Assembly (NCBI RefSeq): GCF_002159845.1
Contig: NZ_NFJK01000009.1
Location: 62,001-126,000 of the forward strand
Direction of reading: 5' to 3'
Length of the DNA: 64,000 nucleotides
Source of the DNA: Anaeromassilibacillus sp. An250
GTDB lineage: Bacteria; Bacillota; Clostridia; Oscillospirales; Acutalibacteraceae
Both the position numbers and the translations under genes were made by a program. Below, piece after piece: positions 16,088 to 26,669 of the stretch; within the stretch, counting starts at the first letter, position 1, and the number at the start of each line of letters is the position of its first letter. The notes under the pieces are model-generated. The model saw only the letters and a program-made list of their open reading frames with translations, made no database searches and was not told the origin of the DNA.

Positions 16088-18448
16088 ATGTACTCATATA
16101 CCTGGGATGCCGAGACGGGCGGACTGCTGCTGAACAGCTCACCGCTTTCCTTCAGTAAGGAACCTCGTCCGGTGTATTACAAAGAACTGGATATTCTTGG
16201 ATTTGACCGGTATTGGAATTATGCAAAGAATGACTCCTACCCCTATATGTGGGCGGAAGCCAACAATTATTTCTACCGGGGACGGCAGGTTGCCAAGACC
16301 AAAGGCGGCAGTCTTTATACCCCACCTGAAATTGTGATTATGGACGAGCCAGAGCCCGATGGACAACCTCTCCGCTTTGTTGATATTCCCGCTATGGTCG
16401 AAAAGAACCGGGATTTGTTGGAGAAACTGGCCGCAGAAACAATAAAGAAAATATACAACATTTATGTTGAATACATGGATCGGGTCGATGTCTTCTATGT
16501 GGCGTTCAGTGGCGGCAAGGATAGTGTAGTAGCCCTCGATCTGGTGCAGCGTGCTTTGCCGCACAATAAATTCAAAGTGCTATTTGGCGATACGGGAATG
16601 GAATTCCCGGATACATATAAAATAGTCGAAGAGATTGAACAGCACTGTAAAGACGCAAAGATTGAATTTTTAAGAGCAAAGTCTGACTTCGACCCGAAAG
16701 TCACATGGAGGGAATTTGGACCGCCAGCGCAGACGATGCGATGGTGTTGTAGTGTGCATAAAACTGCGCCTCAAATCATCTTACTGAGAGAGTATACCAA
16801 TAATCCTCATTTTAGGGGAATGGCCTTCACAGGAATCCGAGGAGATGAAAGTGCTTCTCGAAGTGAATACGAAGGTATTAGTCACGGAGAGAAAGTTCGT
16901 GGACAATATAGCTGCCACCCAATCCTTGAATGGAACTCCGCCGAATTGTTTTCCTATATCTATGAGAGACAACTCTTGATAAATGATGCCTATAAAAAAG
17001 GAAATAGCCGTGCAGGATGTCTTGTGTGCCCGTTAGCCACATCGAAAAATATGTATTTTAAGGAACAAGCATACAGCTTTAGTGATGAGGGATATCGGAC
17101 AACCACAACATTCAATAACATTATTCTGGAAACAACCTCCAAAGAGTTGTCTAATCCGAGCGCCGTCAAGGAGTTTATGGACATTGGTGGATGGAAAGCA
17201 CGAAGAAGTGGAAAAGAATTATCATTCGCCAAAAGTTATACAAATGAATCATTTGAACAAGGTGTACTTACAATTCAAGTATCCCGTATAGAAACTGATT
17301 GGAAGCAGTGGATTAAAACAATTGGCAATGTAACCTTTCTGGAGAATGGTAATGTCGAAGTGCTTTGCAGAGATAAGTTGTATCACATTGAGATTGCCGA
17401 AAATACCAACGGACTAACTGCTACAGTTGTGATAGGGAAAAATACCCAGAAAGACATTTATTTTATGTCAGAATTGAAGACTGTGTTCAGAAAAACCGCA
17501 TATTGCATTGGCTGTAGAGTATGCGAGGCGAATTGTCCGCATGGGTTTATTTCTATGAAGGATGGCCATGTAACAATCGATGACCGATGCGTAAAATGCA
17601 AAAAATGTCACGATGTATTCCATGGTTGCTTAGTAGCCAACTCGTTGCGATTGCCGAAAGGAGAAAAGAAAATGGGGAGCATTGACAGGTATGGAAATAT
17701 GGGCATTGAACTCGATTGGGTTAGATCGTATTTCAAATTAAAGGATGAATTTTGGACTTCTCCTCACAGCCTTGGAACCAACATGGTTAAAAATCTCAAG
17801 AGCTTCTTGAACGATGCCGAAGTTACTGCTAAATCTAAATTTGCACCCTTTGGTAAAGTTATTGATAATATTGGAATAGAGAATTCCGACGCTTGGGCAT
17901 TGATTCTTTGCAATTTGACATACACATCGGAGTTTAATTGGTGGGTCAAAAACATTGATTTTTCCACAACGCACACCCCTGATACCATTTATGCAATGCT
18001 GGATGACTCAATGAGTAAAAATTCTCGTTCACACATTGTCTCCGCATATAAAAACATCCTGATTTCTATTCCTCAATTAAGCAATGAAATCGGCCTGGGT
18101 GTCTGTGACTACACGCTAAAAAACGGAAAGCGTTTTTGGAATAGCGTGGTTCGCATCCCCTGGGAAAATCCGAATCCGCTTGTCATTCTTTACAGCTTAT
18201 ATAAATTTGCAGAGGCTTGCGGGGATTACCACCAGTTTACATTGTCCCGCCTCTTAAACCATGACCTCGAAAGTGACGGTGTTAGTCCTACTGAGATTTT
18301 TGGTCTTGACCGCAATCAGATGGAAAAGATTTTGAATGGTTTGACTATCAACTATCCAGATTTCCTCAACGCCAGCTTTACACTGGACCTGGATAATATC
18401 ACTCTCAACAGCGAAAAGACATCTCAGGATGTGCTGAATCTGTTCTAA
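16088..18448 (+). CDS. brxP: BrxP: PAPS-reductase-like protein with 4Fe-4S and DUF4007 domains
   Basis: A 786-aa protein. Residues ~130-330 form a PAPS reductase/ATP-pyrophosphatase domain with the PP-loop SGGKDS at 141-146, RWCCSVHK at 218-225 and GCLVCP at 310-315. Two 4Fe-4S motifs follow: C473, C476, C479, C483 and C501, C504, C507, C514. The last ~250 residues look like DUF4007. This architecture is the hallmark of type 4 BREX and is related to DndC/SspD, the ATP-using enzymes of DNA phosphorothioation. The likely role is to activate the DNA phosphate and insert sulfur. All key residues appear present. Confidence 0.88.
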   Translation: MYSYTWDAETGGLLLNSSPLSFSKEPRPVYYKELDILGFDRYWNYAKNDSYPYMWAEANNYFYRGRQVAKTKGGSLYTPPEIVIMDEPEPDGQPLRFVDIPAMVEKNRDLLEKLAAETIKKIYNIYVEYMDRVDVFYVAFSGGKDSVVALDLVQRALPHNKFKVLFGDTGMEFPDTYKIVEEIEQHCKDAKIEFLRAKSDFDPKVTWREFGPPAQTMRWCCSVHKTAPQIILLREYTNNPHFRGMAFTGIRGDESASRSEYEGISHGEKVRGQYSCHPILEWNSAELFSYIYERQLLINDAYKKGNSRAGCLVCPLATSKNMYFKEQAYSFSDEGYRTTTTFNNIILETTSKELSNPSAVKEFMDIGGWKARRSGKELSFAKSYTNESFEQGVLTIQVSRIETDWKQWIKTIGNVTFLENGNVEVLCRDKLYHIEIAENTNGLTATVVIGKNTQKDIYFMSELKTVFRKTAYCIGCRVCEANCPHGFISMKDGHVTIDDRCVKCKKCHDVFHGCLVANSLRLPKGEKKMGSIDRYGNMGIELDWVRSYFKLKDEFWTSPHSLGTNMVKNLKSFLNDAEVTAKSKFAPFGKVIDNIGIENSDAWALILCNLTYTSEFNWWVKNIDFSTTHTPDTIYAMLDDSMSKNSRSHIVSAYKNILISIPQLSNEIGLGVCDYTLKNGKRFWNSVVRIPWENPNPLVILYSLYKFAEACGDYHQFTLSRLLNHDLESDGVSPTEIFGLDRNQMEKILNGLTINYPDFLNASFTLDLDNITLNSEKTSQDVLNLF

Positions 18449-18461
18449 GGAGGAAGATGCT

Positions 18462-21400
18462 ATGCCGATGTTGGAAAAATACCGTCATTATTTCAATATT
18501 GATCCGGATTATTTCCCCGCCGTGAACGAGGCGGTCATCACGAAGAACCCGGAAGTGTGGAAAAAATTCTTCCCCCACGAGACCTTCGTGAAACTTCTGA
18601 AGAACACGGTCAGCGTCCTGGAGCGCAAGCAGAAGCTCTGTCTATGGGTGGAAGGTGCCTACGGAACCGGTAAATCCCATGCCGTTCACACGCTCAAAAA
18701 GCTGCTGGATTCCAGCGAAGAAGAAACCCGTGAATACTTCCAGAGACATAAAATGGACAACGACCTGTACAACCGCTTCCAGGCCGTGAAGTCCAGCGGT
18801 CGTATCTTGACCGTTCACCGCTATGGTTCCGCTTCTATCCGCAGCGACCATAATCTTGTCTTTGCCATCCAGGAAAGCATTGAAAAGGCGCTTGTTGATG
18901 CCGGAATTGAAAACAAGGGCGGGAATGCGCTGAAGGATGCTACCATTGCATGGCTCTCTGACAAGGATAACAAAAACTACTTCAACGGACTGATCACTGG
19001 CACTTACTCTGACCTCTTTGGCGGAGATGACGCCGATACGGTGATTGAGAAGTTGCACACCTTCTCCGGCGAGGCGCTGGCAAGGATTATGGACAATATC
19101 TTCAAGGTAGCCGATGAGCGTCAGGTAAAAGCTCTGTCGCTGAGCGTGACCGATTTGGGCAACTGGATTCGTGAGGTCATCCGGGCAAACAGTTTGAAGG
19201 CGATTGTCTTTATGTGGGACGAGTTTACCGAATATTTCTACAACAACGCCCGCAATCTCACCGGATTTCAGGAGCTTTGTGAAATCAGCGAAACCGATCC
19301 CTTCTATTTTGTGCTGGTGACCCATGTGACCCAGGGCCTGTTCCATGAGCGCGACCAGGACTTCATCAAGCTGAACGGACGCTTTGTCAGTCCGCACAGT
19401 TTAATCAGCCTGCCTGAAAATATTGCATTCCAACTCATGGGTGCAGCCATGGAGAAGAATAAGGACGAAGTTGTTTTGGCAGATTGGGAGGTAGCCCTTG
19501 GCGACCTGACTGATAGAACACAGGCATCCCGTAAGCTGGTGAAGTCGGTGGCTCGGATCACCGACAAAGAGATGATCGATATTCTCCCGATACATCCCTA
19601 TGCCGCCCTGCTTCTCAAGCATATTTCCTCTGCGTTTGATTCCAACCAGCGCAGTATGTTTGACTTTATTAAAAATGACCGTGGCGATGAAATCAAGGGG
19701 TTCCAGTGGTTTATTGACAATTTCGGGCCAGAGGACGACAACCCGCTGCTTTCCGTCGATATGCTTTGGGAATTCTTCTATGATAAGGGAAAAGAATATC
19801 TATCGCATGATATTCGCTCTATTCTGGACTATTACAATCGTGCTGGGAATCAGCGCCTTGATTCTGACCAAAAACGTGTACTCAAAACGGTTCTTCTGTT
19901 GCAGGCAATTTCTCAATATGCCGGCGACTCTGTTGAGCTGTTTATTCCCAACGAAAAGAACCTTGACAACGCTTTTGAAGGGACTGATATGGAAGGCTCC
20001 GCAGCGAGATGTGCGGATCAGCTTGTTCGAGAAAAGGTGTTGTTCTCCAAGTCCCTTGGCGGTGGAAAATTCCAGTATGCTGCTTACAACCATGAAAACG
20101 AAATTGATGTAACACCTTTTGAGGAACAGATCGACCGCAAGAGCACCTCGGCTTTTATCACAGAGGAACTTGCTGACAGAACTCGTATCGTGGATGCAAT
20201 CAGCCTTGGTGGAGCTTTGAAGCTTCGCTATGAACTGCGCTATGTTTCGTCTTCCGACTTTGATTCTACAATCAAGCAGCTTCGCAACACGGAAGAAAAG
20301 TATGCAAATAAGATCGTTGCTGTTGTATGCTTTGCGAAAGATGATGCAGAAAGTGTGGTTCTGGGCAAGAAAATACATGACGCCCTTGCTGCTGGCACCT
20401 ACAACATGATTTTCATTGATGCCAGCCGTACTCCGTTTGGTGCGGATGGCTATGGCGTGTATCGTCACGATATGGCGTTATCTATGTCCCAGCAAGGAAA
20501 AGACCCTGCATTAGTTACTCAATATGCCAACAATGCAAAAGATTCTCTGAAGAAATGGAAAACCCGCATTGCAGGCGGTGAGTTTATGGTTCACACCGCA
20601 GATAAGCCGGATGGGGAACGTGCTACTACGCTGGACGCTCTGTACGGCCTTCTTGCAGAAATCAACAAGAAAAAGTTCGTGTCCTGCCTTGAGGGCTCTT
20701 ACAATGTCATTGCCAATATGTATACACCGAGCAGCTTGAAGCAAGGTGTTGAGTGCGCATTCAATGAGAAAACAGCTGGTACCTTCCTGTCCGGCAGTCC
20801 CGCCACAAAGTTGGAAATCGCTCTTGACGGCGCATGGAAGGTTCCCGAATACTGGCTTTCCAAGCCTCATCTCTTGATTTCCAAAATCAAGCTGTGTGTT
20901 GATGAAATTGTAAACGATGGCTTCCAGAACGGTGGTGGCCGTGTATCTATCAAGCAAATCTATGACGTTTTGAAGGCGGCACCTTATGGTTTTATGCCCT
21001 GTAATCTGTCTGCATTTATTATGGGCTTTGTGCTGAAGGAATACGCCTCTGGGACATATAGCTGGAGCGATGGGCTTACCAACGACATTTTGAATGTTGG
21101 CAAACTCAAGGAAATGATTGACGAAGTTATTCGCCTTGAAATCACGCCGAATCCTCGCTATAAGGATAAATATATCGTTGCGATGACCCCCGCAGAGAAG
21201 GCTTTTAACGAAATTACTTCTGTGGCATTTGGGATTCCGCTTAATATGTGTACTTCGGTTCCAAACACCAGAGAACGCATCCGCAACAAGATGAAGGAAT
21301 TCTCCTTCCCGATTTGGACTTTGAAGTATATTCTGGACAAAGAATCGCTTCAGACGGAAACCTCCGTGTTGTCCGAAATCATTGATTCTTTTTGTGGAAT

Positions 21401-22667
21401 TGCCAACAGCAATAACATGGGTACAGCGAAGAGCGATAGCGATATTGCCATGGCAATCGGAAATCTTGCCCTTTCCAATCCAGATGCCGCAAAAGATTTG
21501 CAAACGATTTTGACCAAGGAAAAGTGTACCCAGGGTATGGCTGCCTACCTTGAAACCTTTGAAAATGGTACGCTTGTCTCTCTTGCTAAAACAGTTGGCG
21601 ATGGCGGTCAATACCTCAATGTTCTCCGCAGGAAGTTTGATGCGGATGCGGCGAATTGGGTTTGGAATGTCGAAACCGCACAGCAGAAAATCCGTGAGGT
21701 TATTCTGGAGTATCAAATCATTGTAGAAAGCAATAAGATTATCTCCAAAAGCATCTCCTATGATGCGACCATACGGGAGTGGTGTGACAAGTGCGGATAT
21801 ATTCGCATCTCCTATGCAGCTGCAAAAAATTATCTTGATGAACTTGGGCCATTCCTCGGAATGCTCTATAACCTGAAAAAAGCAGGAACGCTGCTGGATT
21901 CCCAGAAGCAGTCTTTCCTGGAACTTGTTCAGGCAAACGGAAGCGCATTCCGCAACTTCTACAACAACCAGGTTGATCTGTTCAACCGTGTGTGCGGATA
22001 CTATCTTGATGGGCTTTCAGAAGACGAAATCAAGGATGTGTTTGACACGATGCCTGCTGGCTCATTCACCTACGAAAAAGCAGACTATCTGAATCAGGTT
22101 GAAGCGAAGGTTGGGGCCTATAAGGAAGGCCAGAAAAACACACAGTTAAAGAAACTGTGGAGAGAGAAAACTGGGACTGACTCTCCTCGTGACTGGTCGA
22201 AAAAACACAAGATGCCTATTCTGTGTCTTATCCCTGACAACGAGGTTGCAAAAGCAAAAGCTGCATTTGGAGCTGTCAACCGTGCCAAAGCGGATGAACA
22301 GGCAATCGACCGTGCCATGGAATATTTTGCGTCTGCAAAATTCTTTGACCTTCTGGATGATAGTGCCGCTTTGGACAAAGCGTTTAGAGACAGTATCATC
22401 GGAAACTATGCGGTTATGCTTCTAAATATTCAGGAAGTGAAAGATTACCTTGACTCTCACATCACAGCAGAGCCGTTTGAGTGGTTCGGCCTTCCCGAAA
22501 TTGAAAAGAAGCTTCGTCAAATGGCAGAGGCGAAATATAACCAGGGTGGTTGTGAACGTGCCCTCGCCAAGATCGATGAGATGGATATTGCTGATGTGAA
22601 GAAGTATCTAAAGGACCTCATTCGGGATAACATGGTTGTTGGCATGGAGATTATCAAAGGGAACTGA
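18462..22667 (+). CDS. brxC: BrxC/PglY large ATPase
   Basis: A 1401-aa protein with AAGGAGG before ATG 18462. Walker A GAYGTGKS is at residues 65-72 and a Walker B-like AIVFMWDEF near residues 247-255. The remainder is long, helical and without other named motifs, as in BrxC/PglY. In BREX this ATPase is needed for both marking and exclusion. It sits between BrxP and PglZ, the order expected for type 4. Intact, with no internal stop. Confidence 0.9.
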   Translation: MPMLEKYRHYFNIDPDYFPAVNEAVITKNPEVWKKFFPHETFVKLLKNTVSVLERKQKLCLWVEGAYGTGKSHAVHTLKKLLDSSEEETREYFQRHKMDNDLYNRFQAVKSSGRILTVHRYGSASIRSDHNLVFAIQESIEKALVDAGIENKGGNALKDATIAWLSDKDNKNYFNGLITGTYSDLFGGDDADTVIEKLHTFSGEALARIMDNIFKVADERQVKALSLSVTDLGNWIREVIRANSLKAIVFMWDEFTEYFYNNARNLTGFQELCEISETDPFYFVLVTHVTQGLFHERDQDFIKLNGRFVSPHSLISLPENIAFQLMGAAMEKNKDEVVLADWEVALGDLTDRTQASRKLVKSVARITDKEMIDILPIHPYAALLLKHISSAFDSNQRSMFDFIKNDRGDEIKGFQWFIDNFGPEDDNPLLSVDMLWEFFYDKGKEYLSHDIRSILDYYNRAGNQRLDSDQKRVLKTVLLLQAISQYAGDSVELFIPNEKNLDNAFEGTDMEGSAARCADQLVREKVLFSKSLGGGKFQYAAYNHENEIDVTPFEEQIDRKSTSAFITEELADRTRIVDAISLGGALKLRYELRYVSSSDFDSTIKQLRNTEEKYANKIVAVVCFAKDDAESVVLGKKIHDALAAGTYNMIFIDASRTPFGADGYGVYRHDMALSMSQQGKDPALVTQYANNAKDSLKKWKTRIAGGEFMVHTADKPDGERATTLDALYGLLAEINKKKFVSCLEGSYNVIANMYTPSSLKQGVECAFNEKTAGTFLSGSPATKLEIALDGAWKVPEYWLSKPHLLISKIKLCVDEIVNDGFQNGGGRVSIKQIYDVLKAAPYGFMPCNLSAFIMGFVLKEYASGTYSWSDGLTNDILNVGKLKEMIDEVIRLEITPNPRYKDKYIVAMTPAEKAFNEITSVAFGIPLNMCTSVPNTRERIRNKMKEFSFPIWTLKYILDKESLQTETSVLSEIIDSFCGIANSNNMGTAKSDSDIAMAIGNLALSNPDAAKDLQTILTKEKCTQGMAAYLETFENGTLVSLAKTVGDGGQYLNVLRRKFDADAANWVWNVETAQQKIREVILEYQIIVESNKIISKSISYDATIREWCDKCGYIRISYAAAKNYLDELGPFLGMLYNLKKAGTLLDSQKQSFLELVQANGSAFRNFYNNQVDLFNRVCGYYLDGLSEDEIKDVFDTMPAGSFTYEKADYLNQVEAKVGAYKEGQKNTQLKKLWREKTGTDSPRDWSKKHKMPILCLIPDNEVAKAKAAFGAVNRAKADEQAIDRAMEYFASAKFFDLLDDSAALDKAFRDSIIGNYAVMLLNIQEVKDYLDSHITAEPFEWFGLPEIEKKLRQMAEAKYNQGGCERALAKIDEMDIADVKKYLKDLIRDNMVVGMEIIKGN

Positions 22668-22678
22668 GGAGGTGCAAA

Positions 22679-25009
22679 ATGACCATCCAAGAAGTCATTA
22701 AAAAAATTGACCGCTATCTGAAGAAAGATAATGTCGAGCCTCTTATCGTAGATGTTCAAAACAAGGCAGATTTGGAAGCCATCATGCTCCACTATCAATT
22801 GCCCCAAAATGTCTTTCTTTGTGCCTCTGATGCGGCGTTTTGCAAACCTGATGAATTCCCTGTCATCCCCAACATTCTTGAACGCCTTGCTCATGAGAAT
22901 ACCAACTTTTTTGTCAGTGAGATCACGAGCTTCCTCAAGTTAAAAGGCGAAAAGGCCTTGGTGCAAGAATTAAAAGAACTTCTATCTATGAGCACTGAGG
23001 GCCATGCAGTTATCCTCACCTTTCAATGTGTGGAATACTTGCATACCCTTATTAAAAATGACAGGCGCCTTGATAGCAGAATTTGCGTTTTAGAGGGGAT
23101 ACCATCCGCTCGTCCTAAGCTGATTTTTACCGCAGAGGGCATTCAACCTACGGACGCAAGTGCGCTGGTAAAAGGGCTTCGAGGCATGGCCAAGGCGGTG
23201 GAATCAGCCGCAGCAGAGATTCTATACATCGAGACTGCAAAAAGCAAGGATCAGTATCCGTTTTCGCTCTATACGATCTCAGATTTGAAGAATCCTTATG
23301 AAGTATTGTGTCATTTGGACGCAATGACATCTGTACTGCCAGAAAGTTACGGAGATGAAGAGAACTGGCAGTATGCTTTGACAGAGTTTCGGAAATATTC
23401 TTCTTGGCAACAGTTGATTTCCGCCCAAATAGGGAGCGTCAACAATTTGGATATTGTTATCTCTACTTACAAACAAAAAGCTTCTAACAAGAAATGGCTT
23501 TGGTTGTACTTTATCGGGCTCAAACTGTTCCATGCGGGAAACAACTCCTACTTCAACAAGGCAATAGAAACGGCTACTTCCCCATCCGGGCTGATTCACA
23601 GCTTGTATCGTACTATCTTAGAGGAAGATCCGACCGACAAAGACTTTATTTCCCAATATAGACAAAGAAAAGACCTTTTGAATTCCATTGAAAACCCACT
23701 TGATGAGGTCAGTGGATTTTGCAAGATAGTCCAAAGCAAGGGGAAATATGCGCTCTGCTACCTGACAGACAATACCCTTCAGGAAAAGGAGCTTATTTTC
23801 AAGCTGTTGGATAGATACAGTGAGGACTTCGGGAGAGCAGAACTTCTTGATATATTGGAGCGAATTTATCCTGATCTTCGGGCGTATCTGACAGCGTACC
23901 ATTTCAAAAGTGAACTGCTTGATAACTATTTCCAGGAGTACAAATATCAGAAGGTTGTCAATAAGATTTTCCCGGACTTCATGACACTTGTCGAAAAGCA
24001 AGCAGTCGATCGGGATTATAACAGAATTCTCCCGCCACGCAGTTCTGTGATAGAAGGAATTGATGTAACGGATACCCAGACTTATTTTACAGATGCAATG
24101 GGCGTGGAGTATCTTGGCTATATCATGTCCAGATGTCATGCACTTAAACTCATGGCGAAAGTTACTGTGTGCAGATGTGAGCTTCCATCCATCACCAGTC
24201 GGAACAAGGAATTTTGGGATGTCCTATCCACAGATCGATTCCCCATCATCTCTGTTGATAAGATAGATAAAATCAAGCATCACGGTGAGGAAGGCTATGA
24301 TTATAGTCGAGAGGATCGTAAGCTCCCGATTCATTTGATTCGTGAACTGGAGCTGATTGATGAACTCCTGAAGAAAATCAAAACAAACCTCACAAACGGC
24401 GACTATCAAAAGGCCATCTTAATTGCAGACCATGGTGCCAGTCGGCTTGCTGTAATTCACGGAACCGAAAATCTATGGGAAATGCAATCAAGCGGGAAGC
24501 ACTCTGGGAGATGTTGTCCGAAAAGTGAGGTCGATGAGAGGCCGGACAGTGCCACGGATGCGGAAGATTTCTGGGCGCTTGCCAATTATGACCGTTTTAA
24601 GGGAAGCCGGAAAGCGAATGTTGAGGTTCATGGCGGCGCAACATTGGAGGAAGTTACCGTACCGATTATCGAGATTTCGTATCTTAACGATGCCGTTGAA
24701 GTTAAAATAATGCCGATTGATTCAACTGCAACATTTACGGGTATCCCCGAAATTTTCGTTAGTTTCCGCAAGAAAGCTGCCATTAAAGTATTTTCTACGG
24801 AAAAGTTGGTGGATGTCAGCGTCGTAATAGACGGTCATACCTACGAAGCAAAACCGACTGCTGATAATTTCTATGTTGTTGAGGAAATGACTGAAATTCG
24901 TCGTGCCAAGACATACAGCGTAGATGTATTTGCCGGTGGAATGCCTGTTGCCACTGGCCTGCCACTTCGAGTGAAAAAAGAAAGCGGCAGCGAAAAGAAC
25001 ATTCTGTAA
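22679..25009 (+). CDS. pglZ: PglZ, alkaline-phosphatase-superfamily BREX protein
   Basis: A 776-aa protein with GGAGGTG before ATG 22679. The C-terminal half carries the metal-site signature ILIADHGASRLAVI (Asp-His near residues 583-584), embedded in a PglZ-like domain. The N-terminal ~300 residues are helical. PglZ is the universal BREX component; its nuclease or phosphatase activity is debated. Eleven bases separate it from brxC. The sequence is full length. Confidence 0.88.
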   Translation: MTIQEVIKKIDRYLKKDNVEPLIVDVQNKADLEAIMLHYQLPQNVFLCASDAAFCKPDEFPVIPNILERLAHENTNFFVSEITSFLKLKGEKALVQELKELLSMSTEGHAVILTFQCVEYLHTLIKNDRRLDSRICVLEGIPSARPKLIFTAEGIQPTDASALVKGLRGMAKAVESAAAEILYIETAKSKDQYPFSLYTISDLKNPYEVLCHLDAMTSVLPESYGDEENWQYALTEFRKYSSWQQLISAQIGSVNNLDIVISTYKQKASNKKWLWLYFIGLKLFHAGNNSYFNKAIETATSPSGLIHSLYRTILEEDPTDKDFISQYRQRKDLLNSIENPLDEVSGFCKIVQSKGKYALCYLTDNTLQEKELIFKLLDRYSEDFGRAELLDILERIYPDLRAYLTAYHFKSELLDNYFQEYKYQKVVNKIFPDFMTLVEKQAVDRDYNRILPPRSSVIEGIDVTDTQTYFTDAMGVEYLGYIMSRCHALKLMAKVTVCRCELPSITSRNKEFWDVLSTDRFPIISVDKIDKIKHHGEEGYDYSREDRKLPIHLIRELELIDELLKKIKTNLTNGDYQKAILIADHGASRLAVIHGTENLWEMQSSGKHSGRCCPKSEVDERPDSATDAEDFWALANYDRFKGSRKANVEVHGGATLEEVTVPIIEISYLNDAVEVKIMPIDSTATFTGIPEIFVSFRKKAAIKVFSTEKLVDVSVVIDGHTYEAKPTADNFYVVEEMTEIRRAKTYSVDVFAGGMPVATGLPLRVKKESGSEKNIL

Positions 25010-25021
25010 GGAGGGATACTC

Positions 25022-26473
25022 GTGACCGAAAAACTTCGGGATTGTTTCGATGAAATGGTCGTCTACAAGGATTTGAAGAAAAGCAACTTCTTTTCTGCGT
25101 TAGGTCTGCCATCGTTTTTGAGAGACTGGCTGCTCAAAAAGTTTGCTGATGATGAAGGTAATCTGGACATAGACGAACTTACGGATTTTATCCGCACCTA
25201 TCTTCCGAATAAAGAAGAATGGGTCAGAATCAAAGATAGAATCATTAACGATAACGAGCGTGTCAAACTCCTGACCAAGATTTCTGTCGATATAAGCATA
25301 AAAACCGGAGAAATCACCTTTTCATTGCCCGACTTCGGTTTGACAAATAAAGAAACCATGATTGATGTGTCTACATGGGATCAGTATCGTGGAGAGCTTA
25401 TCAGTGGGCAGGAGGTCTGGGGTGTGGTCGAGCTCGGCTATCGACCCCCGGATGACACTGCGAAGCCTAAAATTCCAGGGAAAATTCGCCTTACTGGATT
25501 TACAAATTTCTGCCCTTATACTATTGACCTTGATTATTACAAGGATGTTCGGAATGAATTTACAACTTCCGAGTGGATTGATGTGCTGTTAGGGGCCATA
25601 GATTACAATGCGGGCGGGTATGAAAGTGAGGAACAAAAGCTTTCCATGCTGACACGCATTCTTCCCTTTGTGGAGAAACGCCTCAATCTGATAGAGCTTG
25701 CACCCAAAGGAACTGGCAAGTCCTATGTATTTGGCCATGTGAGTAAATATGGTCTTCTAACAGATGGCGGAAAGGTAACTCGGGCAAAAATGTTTTATGA
25801 TACCGCTCGGAAGACTCCCGGCTTTGTTACCGGCCACGACTTTATCGCAATAGATGAGGTAAAGTTGGTGCAGTTTGGCGATGTGAACGAAATGCGCTCT
25901 ATCATGCAGGGATATATGGAGTATGGACAGTTTAACATCGGTGGCTACGAGGGGAAATCTGATGCAGGCATCATCTTCCTGGGTAACATCGCACAGGATA
26001 ATATGGATGAGTGGCAGAATATGTTCTCCGAGCTGCCCTCACTATTTCAAGAAAGTGCATTGGTAGACCGAATCCATGGTTTCATCAAGGGTTGGGATAT
26101 ACCAAGAATGAATGATGATTTGAAGCTGTCCGGCTGGGCGTTAAATTCAGAATACTTCTGCACCATTTTGCACGAGCTTCGCAATGATGTGAGTTATAGA
26201 GCGATTGTTGATCAAATTATTGATGTTCCTGATAGGGCAGATACCCGTGACACGGAGGCCGTAAAGCGCATTGCAACAGCATATTTGAAGCTGTTGTTCC
26301 CGAATGTGCGGAGCGCACGGGACATCAATCCAAAGGGATTCCAGCAATATTGCCTTCGTCCTGCTGTCCGTATGCGTAAAATCATCAAACGGCAGCTTGG
26401 GATTCTCGATGTGGAGTTCAAGGGTAAGGATGTGCCTTCTTTCTCGCTGAAGGAGATTCCTTATGAAAATTGA
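25022..26473 (+). CDS. brxL: BrxL, short form: AAA+ protein without Lon protease domain
   Basis: A 483-aa protein with a GTG start at 25022 and GGAGGG upstream. The N-terminal ~200 residues are BrxL-like (SWDQYRGELISG type region around 115-130). The AAA+ module has Walker A APKGTGKS at 227-234 and Walker B FIAIDEV at 274-280. The protein ends soon after the AAA+ lid, so it lacks the C-terminal Lon-like protease part of ~680-aa BrxL proteins. A shorter BrxL family exists, so this may be normal for type 4 rather than a truncation. It overlaps the next gene by 11 bases. Confidence 0.85.
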   Translation: MTEKLRDCFDEMVVYKDLKKSNFFSALGLPSFLRDWLLKKFADDEGNLDIDELTDFIRTYLPNKEEWVRIKDRIINDNERVKLLTKISVDISIKTGEITFSLPDFGLTNKETMIDVSTWDQYRGELISGQEVWGVVELGYRPPDDTAKPKIPGKIRLTGFTNFCPYTIDLDYYKDVRNEFTTSEWIDVLLGAIDYNAGGYESEEQKLSMLTRILPFVEKRLNLIELAPKGTGKSYVFGHVSKYGLLTDGGKVTRAKMFYDTARKTPGFVTGHDFIAIDEVKLVQFGDVNEMRSIMQGYMEYGQFNIGGYEGKSDAGIIFLGNIAQDNMDEWQNMFSELPSLFQESALVDRIHGFIKGWDIPRMNDDLKLSGWALNSEYFCTILHELRNDVSYRAIVDQIIDVPDRADTRDTEAVKRIATAYLKLLFPNVRSARDINPKGFQQYCLRPAVRMRKIIKRQLGILDVEFKGKDVPSFSLKEIPYEN

Positions 26474-26660
26474 TTGTATCATCTGCGGTAAAAATAATCT
26501 TAACAAGAACACCATCGGTATTAACAAAAAACTATTGGGCGAAGACATGGAGAATTTCTACTGTATGGATTGCCTTGCCGAATATCTTGGGTGTACTGTT
26601 GAGGAATTGCTTGATAAAATCGAGGAGTTCAAAGAGGAAGGCTGTAAATTATTTGAATGA
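26463..26660 (+). CDS. 65-aa protein with two CxxC pairs in the BREX operon
   Basis: Starts at ATG 26463 inside the end of brxL. It contains CIICGKNN near the start and FYCMDCLAEYLGC in the middle, a likely zinc ribbon or other metal/sulfur site, then an acidic helix. It ends 9 bases before the cysteine desulfurase. A role as sulfur carrier, Fe-S chaperone or small regulator would fit, but none is established. Confidence 0.7.
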   Translation: MKIDCIICGKNNLNKNTIGINKKLLGEDMENFYCMDCLAEYLGCTVEELLDKIEEFKEEGCKLFE

Positions 26661-26669
26661 GGTGGGATT

